Assembly (NCBI RefSeq): GCF_005116445.1
Contig: NZ_SWBQ01000004.1
Coordinates: forward strand, 248,001 to 312,000
Direction: 5' to 3'
Source of the DNA: Pedobacter frigoris
GTDB taxonomy: Bacteria > Bacteroidota > Bacteroidia > Sphingobacteriales > Sphingobacteriaceae
DNA: 64,000 nucleotides
Shown: piece after piece, positions 53,937 through 62,858 of the stretch
Position numbering within the stretch: the stretch's first letter is position 1
Layout: each line of letters begins with the position of its first letter
Program-made: the position numbers and the translations under genes
The notes under the pieces: generated by a model
Database searches by the model: none
What the model was told of the DNA's origin: nothing
Seen by the model: only the letters and a program-made list of their open reading frames with translations

Positions 53937-55127
53937 ATGGGAAAACAGAAATATTACGATACGGCGCTTAAGCAGGAACGTGCAGTACTTGTTGGTGTAA
54001 TCAGACCCGGAGAAAGGCCTGAAGAAACCAGAGAGTATCTGGATGAACTGGCTTTTTTAGTAGATACTGCTGGCGGACTGGTAGAGCATGAGTTTACACA
54101 AAAGATGCTTAAACCAGATCGTGCAACGTTTGTGGGTACAGGAAAGCTGGAAGAAATACAGGCTTATGTGAAGTCTGAAGAAATAGATATGGTGGTGTTT
54201 GACGATGAGTTGTCACCATCTCAGTTGAGAAATATTGAACGGGAACTTCAGGTAAAAATCCTTGACCGGAGCAATCTGATCCTTGATATTTTTGCCGGGA
54301 GGGCACAGACAGCTCAGGCAAAAACGCAAGTTGAGCTGGCGCAGTTGCAATATTTGCTGCCTCGTCTTACACGTTTATGGACTCACCTTGAGCGCCAGAA
54401 AGGTGGTATTGGAATGAGAGGTCCGGGAGAGACCCAGATAGAGAGTGACAGGAGGATGATCCTTGAAAAGATCGCTTTGCTGAAAAGCAGGTTAAAACTG
54501 ATCGATAAGCAAAACGAAACACAACGTAAGAACCGAGCCCAACTTATCCGCGTTGCGCTTGTGGGCTATACCAACGTTGGTAAATCGACGATCATGAACA
54601 TGCTGTCTAAATCTGAGGTATTTGCGGAGAATAAACTGTTTGCTACACTGGATACCACGGTTAGAAAAGTAGTGATTGAAAATCTGCCATTTTTACTTTC
54701 AGATACCGTTGGGTTTATCAGAAAGCTACCACATCATTTGGTAGAGTGCTTTAAATCGACATTGGATGAAGTTCGTGAGGCAGATGTTTTGATTCATGTT
54801 GTGGATGTCTCACATCAGAATTTTGAAGATCAGATCAATGTGGTTAATGAAACACTAAAGGATTTGGGAGCAAGAGATAAAGAAACCATTATGGTGTTCA
54901 ATAAAATTGATGCTTATGTAGTTCCCGAACCGGATCATGAGGACGAAGAGCCTGTGCAGCTTACACTGGAAGACTTTAAGCGCAGCTGGATGGCAAGTAA
55001 TAACGCGCCGGCAATATTTATATCAGCCCTGCATAAAGAGAATTTAGAAGAATTTAAACAATTATTGTATGATAAGGTCGTGGCGCTGCATACTGAGCGT
55101 TACCCTTACGATAAATTGTTATATTAA
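53937..55127 (+). CDS. hflX: ribosome-associated GTPase HflX
   Basis: GTPase that splits stalled ribosomes under stress. The N-terminal HflX domain (GTGKLEEIQAYV, DRSNLILDIFAGRAQT) and the glycine-rich helix GGIGMRGPGETQIE are present. The G domain follows with VALVGYTNVGKST, DTVGFIRKLP and FNKIDA. 396 aa. rbfA follows after 11 bases, linking two ribosome-biology genes in one message. Confidence 0.95.
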   Translation: MGKQKYYDTALKQERAVLVGVIRPGERPEETREYLDELAFLVDTAGGLVEHEFTQKMLKPDRATFVGTGKLEEIQAYVKSEEIDMVVFDDELSPSQLRNIERELQVKILDRSNLILDIFAGRAQTAQAKTQVELAQLQYLLPRLTRLWTHLERQKGGIGMRGPGETQIESDRRMILEKIALLKSRLKLIDKQNETQRKNRAQLIRVALVGYTNVGKSTIMNMLSKSEVFAENKLFATLDTTVRKVVIENLPFLLSDTVGFIRKLPHHLVECFKSTLDEVREADVLIHVVDVSHQNFEDQINVVNETLKDLGARDKETIMVFNKIDAYVVPEPDHEDEEPVQLTLEDFKRSWMASNNAPAIFISALHKENLEEFKQLLYDKVVALHTERYPYDKLLY

Positions 55128-55138
55128 TAGAAGAACAT

Positions 55139-55513
55139 ATGGAAAGTAAACGTCAGCAGAAATTTGCAGGAGTAATACAGGAAGAGTTAGCAGCGATTTT
55201 TCAACGTGAGGGTTCTGCCTACCTTCCGAACACATTGGTTACCATTACCAAGGTCCGTGTTTCTCCAGACCTTGCAGTAGCCAAAGTATATCTTAGCTTT
55301 TTAAATACCAATAATACATCGCTGTCTGTTGCGGAGGTAAACTCTCATACCAGTGAAATTCGGTATAAGTTGGGTGCCCGTATCCGCCATCAGGCAAGGG
55401 TAGTACCTACGTTGACTTTCTTTTTGGACGATACCAATGAGTATGTAGAGCATATGGATAAGATTTTTGATAAAATATCAAAAGAGCGTAAGGATACGGA
55501 CGAAGACACATAA
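55139..55513 (+). CDS. rbfA: 30S ribosome-binding factor
   Basis: Assembly factor for the 30S subunit that binds near helix 1 of 16S rRNA. A single KH-like domain of 124 aa with the family pattern RQQKFAGVIQEELAAIFQ, ITKVRVSPDLAVAKVYLSF and LGARIRHQARVVPTLTFFLDD. The ATG at 55139 lies 11 bases after hflX, and a TonB-C-like gene follows after 17 bases. Confidence 0.95.
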   Translation: MESKRQQKFAGVIQEELAAIFQREGSAYLPNTLVTITKVRVSPDLAVAKVYLSFLNTNNTSLSVAEVNSHTSEIRYKLGARIRHQARVVPTLTFFLDDTNEYVEHMDKIFDKISKERKDTDEDT

Positions 55514-55530
55514 TTTTTGTAAATTAGTAT

Positions 55531-56184
55531 ATGAGAAAAATTCTTCTGGTATTATTTCTTTTATACGGATTTGCAGTTCAGGCCCAGCCCAAACTTAAAG
55601 GTAGTCTCGAAAGTTTTGTCGCTAATAACAGGGTTTATCCTCAGTATTCTCTTCAAAATTGTATTCAGGGTACGGTAACCATCAGCTTTAAGTTGAATAA
55701 AACAGGAGAGGTTTACTATTCTAAAATCAGCAAAGGCGTAGGAACAGATCTGGATGATGAAGCTCTCAGACTGATCAGGATGAGCAGCGGAAAATGGATT
55801 ATGCCAGCCGGGCATGATACTACTGTTTCAATCATTGCCCCTATCAGATTTAGCATAGCTTCTGAAGATTGCGGAAACAGGAGCCGGGAGCAGATCGCAC
55901 AGGCTATACAAGCTTACAGATCCAATGAAGGCCTGACTAATGCCGTACTCAATTTCTACAAAAATAAAGAGCAGGGGAAGCCTTTTACCAAAGATGAAGC
56001 AGTAAAAATCAAAGCGTTAAAGGCTACCCTTGGATATGATAATGAATACTTCAATCAGCGCATTGCTGCAGGCATGAAAAAATTAAAGCAGAAAGACAAA
56101 CAAGGTGCTTGTGAGGACTTTATGTTTGTAAAACATATGGGCTCTGATCTTGCAGATGAAGCTTTAGCTAAATATTGTAATTAA
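55531..56184 (+). CDS. exported TonB-C-like domain protein
   Basis: 217 aa with signal peptide (LYGFAVQAQ). Residues about 30-110 resemble the TonB C-terminal domain: YPQYSLQNCIQGTVTISFKLNKTGEVYYSKISKGVG and DDEALRLIRM. There is no N-terminal membrane anchor of a true TonB. The C-terminal 100 residues are helical and charged, with DKQGACEDFMFVKHMGSDLADEA. Probably periplasmic. Its stop shares four bases (TTAA) with the convergent lipid kinase gene. Confidence 0.75.
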   Translation: MRKILLVLFLLYGFAVQAQPKLKGSLESFVANNRVYPQYSLQNCIQGTVTISFKLNKTGEVYYSKISKGVGTDLDDEALRLIRMSSGKWIMPAGHDTTVSIIAPIRFSIASEDCGNRSREQIAQAIQAYRSNEGLTNAVLNFYKNKEQGKPFTKDEAVKIKALKATLGYDNEYFNQRIAAGMKKLKQKDKQGACEDFMFVKHMGSDLADEALAKYCN

Positions 56185-57056
56185 ACAATAATGCATATTG
56201 CCTGAGGTATGATCTGGGCCTCTACCTGATTCACCTTACCGATATATTCACCATCTACCTGAAAATGAGCTTTATGCTTGGTCTTTATTTTCAGGCTTGT
56301 GGTCTGAAATAGCTCGATGTTTTTTGGGTTAAGGGCCATATTTGTGAACCTTAGTTTGAGGATTTCCATTACAGAATATTCCTTCACCAGTACAATTTCA
56401 AAAACATCGTCATCCAGTTTGCCTTCAGGATTGATCTTAACACCCGTTCCATACATCGTAGCATTGGCGATAACCACCATTGCTGCTTCAGAACTGATGG
56501 TCTTTCCTTTGATGTTAAACTCAACATGCATCTTTCTATGGTTCCAAAGGGCACTCCATGCCGCTTTGGTGTAGCCCCACATGCCTCTGTGTTGCAGAGA
56601 GCTGAATTTCTTCACGATATAGGCATTGAAACCTATATCGGAAAGATGGATGCAGAGTTCCTTATTTACGGTAACTGCATGGATTTTTTTAGGACTTCCG
56701 GTTATAGCAATATTAAGGGCTTCATTAGCATCGGTAGGAATGCCCAACTCTTTGGCCATACCATTGGCCGATCCGGCGGGAATAATCGCAATTGGGGTAT
56801 TAGTGCCTATCAAGCATTCAGCGACAAGTTTCAATGTGCCATCACCACCGACAGCCACAACGCGGTCAGCCTTTGCATCATCTATAACTTGTTTTATCTT
56901 TTCTAAAGAGCAGCTTTTAGTAAGCATATAAATTTCAGCAACATGATTTAAAGACTCAAAATGTTTAACAATGAGCTCCTTAAAATCAATCCCTCCATTC
57001 CCTGAACCTGGGTTTACTATAAATAATAATTTCATCTTCGAGGCCTGCTCTTCCAT
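56181..57056 (-). CDS. diacylglycerol-kinase-family lipid kinase
   Basis: DAGK/sphingosine-kinase-like catalytic domain. It has the N-terminal nucleotide motif FIVNPGSGNGG, then VAVGGDGTLKLVAECL (GGDGT) and PIAIIPAGSANGMAKELG, with the C-terminal beta-sandwich ending in VDGEYIGKVNQVEAQIIP. 291 aa from ATG 57056; MKLLFIVNPG at 57035 is an alternative. The longer open frame reaches 57155 but would overlap the divergent App1-like gene at 57107. Likely phosphorylates a membrane lipid; the exact substrate is unknown. Confidence 0.88.
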   Translation of the reverse strand: MEEQASKMKLLFIVNPGSGNGGIDFKELIVKHFESLNHVAEIYMLTKSCSLEKIKQVIDDAKADRVVAVGGDGTLKLVAECLIGTNTPIAIIPAGSANGMAKELGIPTDANEALNIAITGSPKKIHAVTVNKELCIHLSDIGFNAYIVKKFSSLQHRGMWGYTKAAWSALWNHRKMHVEFNIKGKTISSEAAMVVIANATMYGTGVKINPEGKLDDDVFEIVLVKEYSVMEILKLRFTNMALNPKNIELFQTTSLKIKTKHKAHFQVDGEYIGKVNQVEAQIIPQAICIIV

Positions 57057-57106
57057 ATATTTGTTTAATACCAAACAACTTTTGTGTAACTCTGTTTTAA
57101 TTACTA

Positions 57107-58093
57107 ATGAACAAATCTGTAAGCGTAAAAATATATCATGGCTATGGGCATACACATAACTTAGTTGTATATGGTCACGTTTTCCGGTTTAAAGCCAAAA
57201 CAAGACAGAAGTTTAGCAACAACCTTATCGTAAACATTGTACATCTTTTAAAGTTGTTCATTTTAAAACCATATCCTTATGTGAAGGTAAGGCTTACATT
57301 TAAAGGACAAGAAGTATACCAGAAGACGGAATATGATGGCTTCTTTAAATTTGAATGGGCTGCGGCTGAGAACGTGAATGCCGGCTGGCATGGTGTTAAG
57401 GTAGAGGCACTGGACGATATGGGGAAGGTGTTGTCCGTTGGACAGGGGCAAATATTCGTTCCGCACATCACGCAGTTTGCCTTTATCTCTGATATAGACG
57501 ATACAATCATGGTTTCTCATTCGGCTACTATAGGCCGGAGGTTAAGAGAACTGTTCATTAAAAACCCGCGCACGAGGAAGACCTTTAAAGATGCCTACAC
57601 ACACTATAATTTATTGGCATTGTCACATACAGAAACAGATCAGCCCAATCCTTTTTTTTATGTGTCTAGCAGTGAATGGAATTTGTATGATTATCTCGTA
57701 GAGACTTTCAGGTATAATAAATTACCTGAAGGTGCTTTTTTGTTGAACCAGATCAAGCGCTGGAAGGATTTAATTAAAACCGGTAGGACAGGTCATGAGG
57801 GTAAGTTGATGCGGGTAATGCGGATATTGGATGCTTTTCCTAATCAGAAGTTTGTGTTTTTTGGAGACAATTCGCAAAAAGATCCTGCTATATATACTGC
57901 GATCGCAGAAAAATACCCTAAAAATATAGAGGCTGTATACATCAGAAATGTGAGAAAGGAAATGGAGGAGACGGCCAATGAATTCCTGGTTAGAATAAAG
58001 GCCAAGAACATACATACCTGCCTTTTTAACACAAGTTCTGAAGCCATAACACACTCTAAGCAAATAGGTTTGATTGGTGATTTAGAAACTTAA
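57107..58093 (+). CDS. App1-like (DUF2183) phosphatase-domain protein
   Basis: 328 aa resembling the catalytic part of yeast App1 phosphatidate phosphatase. The N-terminal beta-rich region is at about 1-120. The HAD-like catalytic motif is AFISDIDDTIMVSHSATI (DxDxT), with VSSSEWNLYDYLVETF and FVFFGDNSQKDPAIY later. Divergent from the lipid kinase gene with only 50 bases between the starts; a kinase and phosphatase for phosphatidate-type lipids back to back suggests related lipid turnover, which is inference. aat follows after 29 bases. Confidence 0.85.
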   Translation: MNKSVSVKIYHGYGHTHNLVVYGHVFRFKAKTRQKFSNNLIVNIVHLLKLFILKPYPYVKVRLTFKGQEVYQKTEYDGFFKFEWAAAENVNAGWHGVKVEALDDMGKVLSVGQGQIFVPHITQFAFISDIDDTIMVSHSATIGRRLRELFIKNPRTRKTFKDAYTHYNLLALSHTETDQPNPFFYVSSSEWNLYDYLVETFRYNKLPEGAFLLNQIKRWKDLIKTGRTGHEGKLMRVMRILDAFPNQKFVFFGDNSQKDPAIYTAIAEKYPKNIEAVYIRNVRKEMEETANEFLVRIKAKNIHTCLFNTSSEAITHSKQIGLIGDLET

Positions 58094-58122
58094 GAAGAGA
58101 ACAACATTGTTTATAATTGTAA

Positions 58123-58755
58123 ATGGTTTTTAGATTACCCGAAGATGAAATTGTTTTTCCAAATCCGCAACTTGCTGATCCGGACGGACTTCTTGCTGTT
58201 GGCGGGGGGTTAGAGATGGAACGGCTGCTTCTGGCTTATGAAAACGGTATTTTTCCATGGTTTAGTGAGGGTGATTCAGTTTGCTGGTATGCTCCTCATG
58301 AACGTTGTGTGATCTTTCCTGAGAAGATTAGGATTAGCAAAAGCATGAGAAAGCTATTGAGTGATGATTTGCTGGATGTGACATTTAACAAAGCCTTCGC
58401 AAGGGTTATCGTTAACTGCGCAAAAGTCGAACGAAAAGACCAGCCCGGTACCTGGATCACCGATCAGATGCAGGACGCATATATTCATCTGTTTGAAAAA
58501 GGTTATGCCGGTAGTGTTGAAGTGTGGCAGGAAGGTGATCTGGTTGGTGGCTTATATGGTGTGCTGATGGGAGATGTTTTTTGCGGAGAAAGCATGTTTA
58601 GTCTCGTAAGTAACGCCTCGAAAGTCGCGTTGATAGCACTTTGTAAGACAGAAAAATATAAATTGATAGACTGCCAGCTCCCAAACGACCATTTGATGAG
58701 CATGGGGGCAGAGATGATCAGCATGGCTGAGTATCAGGATTTCCTAGATGTTTAA
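58123..58755 (+). CDS. aat: leucyl/phenylalanyl-tRNA-protein transferase
   Basis: N-end-rule enzyme that adds Leu or Phe to proteins with N-terminal Arg or Lys, marking them for ClpAP/ClpS. It has the family motifs LLAVGGGLEMERLLLAYENGIFPWF, the Trp-Tyr-like WYAPHERCVI, and GGLYGVLMGDVFCGESMFS. 210 aa, complete. It converges on the SNF2 helicase gene with a four-base TTAA overlap. Confidence 0.94.
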   Translation: MVFRLPEDEIVFPNPQLADPDGLLAVGGGLEMERLLLAYENGIFPWFSEGDSVCWYAPHERCVIFPEKIRISKSMRKLLSDDLLDVTFNKAFARVIVNCAKVERKDQPGTWITDQMQDAYIHLFEKGYAGSVEVWQEGDLVGGLYGVLMGDVFCGESMFSLVSNASKVALIALCKTEKYKLIDCQLPNDHLMSMGAEMISMAEYQDFLDV

Positions 58756-61646
58756 TTGAGAATTTCCTGGATGTCCTCTTTGCTCAGGGACTTGAAGAAG
58801 CTCTCTTCTGTTGTTATGAGTGAACTTGCCAGCCTTTTTTTACGGTTTTGAAGCGCCAGAATTTTTTCTTCTACCGTATCTTTTGCGATGAACTTGTAGA
58901 TAAATACTTTCTTCTCCTGTCCGATTCTATGAGTACGGTCGATGGCCTGTTGTTCTACCGCAGGATTCCACCATGGGTCGAGGATAAATACATAATCTGC
59001 CTGAGTCAGGTTTAATCCGACTCCTCCGGCTTTAATCGATATTAAGAAAACCTTCAGTTCCGTGTTTTGCTGAAATTCGGCTACGATTTCACCACGGTTT
59101 TTTGTGCCGCCATCCAGGTATGCATAGGGAATGTCTTCCTTTTCAAAGTGAGATTTGAAAATATTCAGGTGTTTTACGAACTGTGAAAATATAAGAACTT
59201 TATGTCCGCCCTTTAGTACATTGTCCAGTGTATGAACGACATTTTCAAATTTTCCTGAGTCAGAAGTATAGCTTTCATCAATCATTGCAGGATGATTGGC
59301 AAGTTGCCGCAATGCGGTCAAACCCTGCAAAAGCTGGACTTGTTTTTTAGCATAAGTACCATCATCCATGCTGCTCAAAAGATCATTTCGATATGCAGAT
59401 TTGGTTTTTTCGTAATATGCCGCCTGATCCTCACTCATGTTGCAATAGAATATCTGTTCAGTTTTAGACGGTAGTTCGGCCGCAACCTGCTCCTTTGTCC
59501 GGCGCAATACAAAAGGCTTAATGATGGCTTGAAGCTTACGTGCTTTGTCTTCGTCTTTTCTTTTCTCTATAGCCTGCACATATTCTTCATTAAAAAATGA
59601 CTGTGTACCCAGCAGGCCAGGGTTAAGGAAGGTCAACTGGGTCCATAAGTCGCTCACAGAATTTTCTACCGGAGTACCGCTTAGTATCAGTTTGTGTTTA
59701 GATTTGAGGGCCTTGACTGCTTTAAATGATTTAGACGAAGGGTTTTTTATATTTTGACTTTCATCAAGTATGATGTAGCTGAAATAATAGTTCTTGAGCA
59801 ATTCAATGTCGACCCGGGTAATTCCATAGGTCGTAATGACGATATCGTATTTTGCAAATAAGCTGATATCCTTGTCTCTGGACGTGCCGGTATGGGCATG
59901 GATCCTAAGTTTTGGGGTGAATTTCTTTGCTTCGTTTAACCAATTGTAGATAAGAGACGTCGGCATCACGATGAGCGATGTAGTGTGCGTATTATTTTGT
60001 TCAGCTTCTTCCTTGATCTTTTGGAGCATCGCCAATGTTTGTATGGTTTTACCCAAACCCATATCATCGGCCAGACAACCACCAAAATTATAGTCGCGCA
60101 GGAAGCTAAACCAATTATAACCTGCCTTCTGGTAACTTCTCAGGTCGCCTTTAAAGTTTACAGGCATTTGTACATCGGCTATATTTTCAAAATCGTTCAG
60201 CTTTTCCAATTTACGGTTGAGGGTCACATTGGCTATGCCGTCTTCCGCCAGTTCGTTAATTAAACCGATGTGGTGCTTTTTCAACCGCAGCGATTTTCCT
60301 CCATCCGAAAGACTAAAGAGACTTCCGTATTGGGTAAACCATTTCTCCGGAATGATGGCTATTGACCCGTCAGGAAGTGTAAATTCTCTTCTTTTATGAA
60401 GAATGTGTTGTTTTAATGCGATGAATGGTATTGGATGAATGCCAAAATACACGATGGCATTGATGTCGAACCAGTCATTGTCTTCTTTAACTTCAAAATC
60501 GATCTTATTGGCTGCAAACAAAAACCTTTTGGTTCCCGTATGCTGTTCTACTTCATAGCCAGCCGTTGTCAGCGTATCTATATGCTCATTTACCCAGTTG
60601 ATAATTGCGTAGGATTGTTCTTCTCCCTCATTTTCGGAGACCTCCAGGTTGTGAAAAAGCACACTTGTTTTCTTCAATCCCATTTTAACCAGGAGATCGA
60701 ATTTTTGCTTTTCAAACTCCGTATTCCTTTTAATGCGGGTAAAAGTATAATTGTCCTGCTCCTTTTTCAGGCGAACAGTTACATTCTTTTCGCTTCCCAT
60801 TGCAAAAGCGTAGGCGCCATATTTGAAATACAATTGCAATTGAGAGGTGCCATTTTCAACATAAATTACCTTTATTACCGGTGCCGGTTCATGTTTCTCT
60901 GTTTTAATCTCAAAGCCTTCAGCATATACATGATACTTTTCAATGAGGGGGGCAACAAATTTCTCAAAATAAGTTGCCTCTGTAGCCTTCGGGATCGTGA
61001 TGTAGCGTTTATTGAGAAATGGCAGTAACTTTTTGCCTTCAATATCCTGCTCAAAGAAATACACCATATCATTCAATAGCAACCAGGCGGGTTGATTACT
61101 AACCACCTGAGCATCCTTAAACATGAATTCTATGCGCAGACCCTGGTATTTTATGGTTGGGAAATACCTTGTTTCCAGTTCATTTCGGCGAAAATGGAAT
61201 AAAACTGTCGCGGGTTCGGTCGCAATCTCGATAGTTCGCTCTGCAGGCCATCCGTCCTTATCCATCAGATAGAGGGCGCCATGGCTCTTCAGTACTTCCA
61301 ATACCTCGGAGAGTTTCTTCTCAATTTTGGGCCTTACATTTTCATGAAATTTTTCATTGAAGAACTTGCTGAAAAACTCTGCGGGTCTGATTGCTTTTTT
61401 ATGGTATTTCTTGATGATGTAGTCCTGTTCCGTTTCATCTAGAATTTTGATGAGTTTAAGGTCTGTTTCATTAAGATGACTGGAAAATTCCTTAGCCGTG
61501 TGAGAAAATAAGCGCTGATAAGTCAAAGAAAAATCTCCCTGAGGATTTAACTGAACGATATGTGGCTCAATCAGGTAACCAAAGTAGGCGTGTTTGCATA
61601 GTGAGTATACAATTTTACAGGGTTTGGCAGCATCTACACGTAACAT
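58752..61646 (-). CDS. SNF2-family DEAD/DEAH-type helicase
   Basis: 964 aa Swi2/Snf2-like ATPase. The N-terminal 480 residues form a long region without clear motifs, common in bacterial HepA-like proteins. Motor: motif I ADDMGLGKTIQT (near 525), motif Ia TSLIYNWLNEAKKF, motif II in ILDESQNIKN, motif III LILSGTPVENS, then motifs V and VI in LISIKAGGVGLNLTQA and QAIDRTHRIGQ. Motif II reads DESQ rather than DEAH/DEAQ. Role: nucleic-acid translocation or remodelling, perhaps of stalled RNA polymerase. Own transcription unit. Confidence 0.92.
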   Translation of the reverse strand: MLRVDAAKPCKIVYSLCKHAYFGYLIEPHIVQLNPQGDFSLTYQRLFSHTAKEFSSHLNETDLKLIKILDETEQDYIIKKYHKKAIRPAEFFSKFFNEKFHENVRPKIEKKLSEVLEVLKSHGALYLMDKDGWPAERTIEIATEPATVLFHFRRNELETRYFPTIKYQGLRIEFMFKDAQVVSNQPAWLLLNDMVYFFEQDIEGKKLLPFLNKRYITIPKATEATYFEKFVAPLIEKYHVYAEGFEIKTEKHEPAPVIKVIYVENGTSQLQLYFKYGAYAFAMGSEKNVTVRLKKEQDNYTFTRIKRNTEFEKQKFDLLVKMGLKKTSVLFHNLEVSENEGEEQSYAIINWVNEHIDTLTTAGYEVEQHTGTKRFLFAANKIDFEVKEDNDWFDINAIVYFGIHPIPFIALKQHILHKRREFTLPDGSIAIIPEKWFTQYGSLFSLSDGGKSLRLKKHHIGLINELAEDGIANVTLNRKLEKLNDFENIADVQMPVNFKGDLRSYQKAGYNWFSFLRDYNFGGCLADDMGLGKTIQTLAMLQKIKEEAEQNNTHTTSLIVMPTSLIYNWLNEAKKFTPKLRIHAHTGTSRDKDISLFAKYDIVITTYGITRVDIELLKNYYFSYIILDESQNIKNPSSKSFKAVKALKSKHKLILSGTPVENSVSDLWTQLTFLNPGLLGTQSFFNEEYVQAIEKRKDEDKARKLQAIIKPFVLRRTKEQVAAELPSKTEQIFYCNMSEDQAAYYEKTKSAYRNDLLSSMDDGTYAKKQVQLLQGLTALRQLANHPAMIDESYTSDSGKFENVVHTLDNVLKGGHKVLIFSQFVKHLNIFKSHFEKEDIPYAYLDGGTKNRGEIVAEFQQNTELKVFLISIKAGGVGLNLTQADYVFILDPWWNPAVEQQAIDRTHRIGQEKKVFIYKFIAKDTVEEKILALQNRKKRLASSLITTEESFFKSLSKEDIQEILN

Positions 61647-61825
61647 TGGCTAAAAGTTAAAACAACCGGACTATAAGCATTTAAAAATCTTTAAACATAC
61701 GTCAATTTGTGTGGCTTTCAAAAGCATTCTTCAATTATGACCAAATTTTTATGGCGTGTTTGTCGAAAAAAAAAGGTGATTGGTCGTGTATGATGTGATT
61801 CTGGTATAAAAGGGGGAAAATCTCT

Positions 61826-61850
61826 GCAACGTTTTTAAAATGACTGCGTC
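61826..61850 (+). promoter_or_regulatory. ECF-sigma-like promoter of the GIN gene
   Basis: GCAAC at 61826-61830 and CGTC at 61847-61850 are separated by 16 bases, fitting the general AAC-N16-CGTC form of ECF sigma promoters. It lies about 48 bases before ATG 61898. Confidence 0.4.
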
Positions 61851-61897
61851 TTAATATCAAACACAAACAAAATATAAAAACCTTAAAAAACAACAAT

Positions 61898-62464
61898 ATG
61901 AAGACTTTAACAAAAACATTATTAAGTGCAATGCTGATGCTATTTGTACTTGCCACGACAGCGATGACTACATTGGCATCGACTTTTAGTTTTAATAAAA
62001 TCACGATTACCGGTAAGGTAAAGATAGAACTGGTTCAGGCTGACAGAGAGAAGATTGAGGTTTATGGAGATTATTCTTCCAGAAACACTTCAATCAAAAG
62101 ACAGGGATATACGCTTATTATAAAATCTTCTGAATATGAGCCGGTGACGATACGGATTTCAGTGGCTGACCTTCAGAGAATTGATGCTTCAGGAGACGTG
62201 ACCGTAGAAACCATTGGTAAGTTTAATTTAAAATACCTTCAGATCTTTTTAAAAGATAATGCAAAGGCGAACGTGAAGGCGACGACAGAGAGCATGTATA
62301 CTTTTATTAAAGGCCATTCAGATTTGAAGTTGAGCGGTGCAACTTTAGACCATACATTGGTTAGGGATTCCATTTCAAAATTGACGATCGAGCATTTTGT
62401 AGCTGTAAAAACAACAAATAATAGCATTGACGAAGCAATGGCTTTTAGTCTCAATGCGAAATAA
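61898..62464 (+). CDS. exported GIN (DUF2807)-type protein
   Basis: 188 aa with an N-terminal signal (LLSAMLMLFVLATTAMTTLAS). The rest is a right-handed beta-helix-like GIN/head-GIN fold: short repeated strands such as KITITGKVKIELVQA, LQRIDASGDVTVETIG and GHSDLKLSGATLDHTLV. Probably surface or periplasmic. It is monocistronic with an ECF-like promoter and a strong terminator. No enzymatic residues are evident; function unknown. Confidence 0.82.
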   Translation: MKTLTKTLLSAMLMLFVLATTAMTTLASTFSFNKITITGKVKIELVQADREKIEVYGDYSSRNTSIKRQGYTLIIKSSEYEPVTIRISVADLQRIDASGDVTVETIGKFNLKYLQIFLKDNAKANVKATTESMYTFIKGHSDLKLSGATLDHTLVRDSISKLTIEHFVAVKTTNNSIDEAMAFSLNAK

Positions 62465-62487
62465 ATATAGGAAAAGTGAGGGAGATG

Positions 62488-62520
62488 AGCAGCAACGGAA
62501 GACCCGTTGCTGCTTTTGTT
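62488..62520 (+). terminator. terminator after the GIN gene
   Basis: AGCAGCAACGG / CCGTTGCTGCT perfect 11-bp stem with a five-base loop, then a T-rich run. Confidence 0.92.
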
Positions 62521-62858
62521 TTATAGAAGCTTTCCAGGGTGTCAGAGTCACTTTCTCTTCTTCCTCCTGTTTTCTTTTCCTCACCAAAAGTGGGACTATT
62601 TGAATCTGGCAGGTTTCTTGACGTGAATATTACTGGGATTCGGTTTAAGTTCCGTTATTTTGCACATACTTTCAGATCATAGCACCTGTACCTAACATGG
62701 ACATCTTTAATGCAGGTTTGCTTACTAACATTATTATCAGTTGTTTATGGGTGGAGGTGTGTGTATGTTGAAAATTAATTGGTGAGTTGTACTATTAATT
62801 GTTGTAAACTTATAATGTATTTTTTAACACAGGGATCTGTTCTTTAATTATTCGATAC
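62521..62858. other. 338-base non-coding gap
   Basis: AT-rich sequence between the GIN terminator and the TPR gene. I see no ORF with family resemblance, no strong dyad and no RNA gene; it presumably holds the TPR gene promoter. Confidence 0.5.

Noticed and set aside
62697..62771. 24-codon ORF in the gap before the TPR gene
   Set aside because: Too short, no promoter or terminator of its own and no recognisable peptide class.
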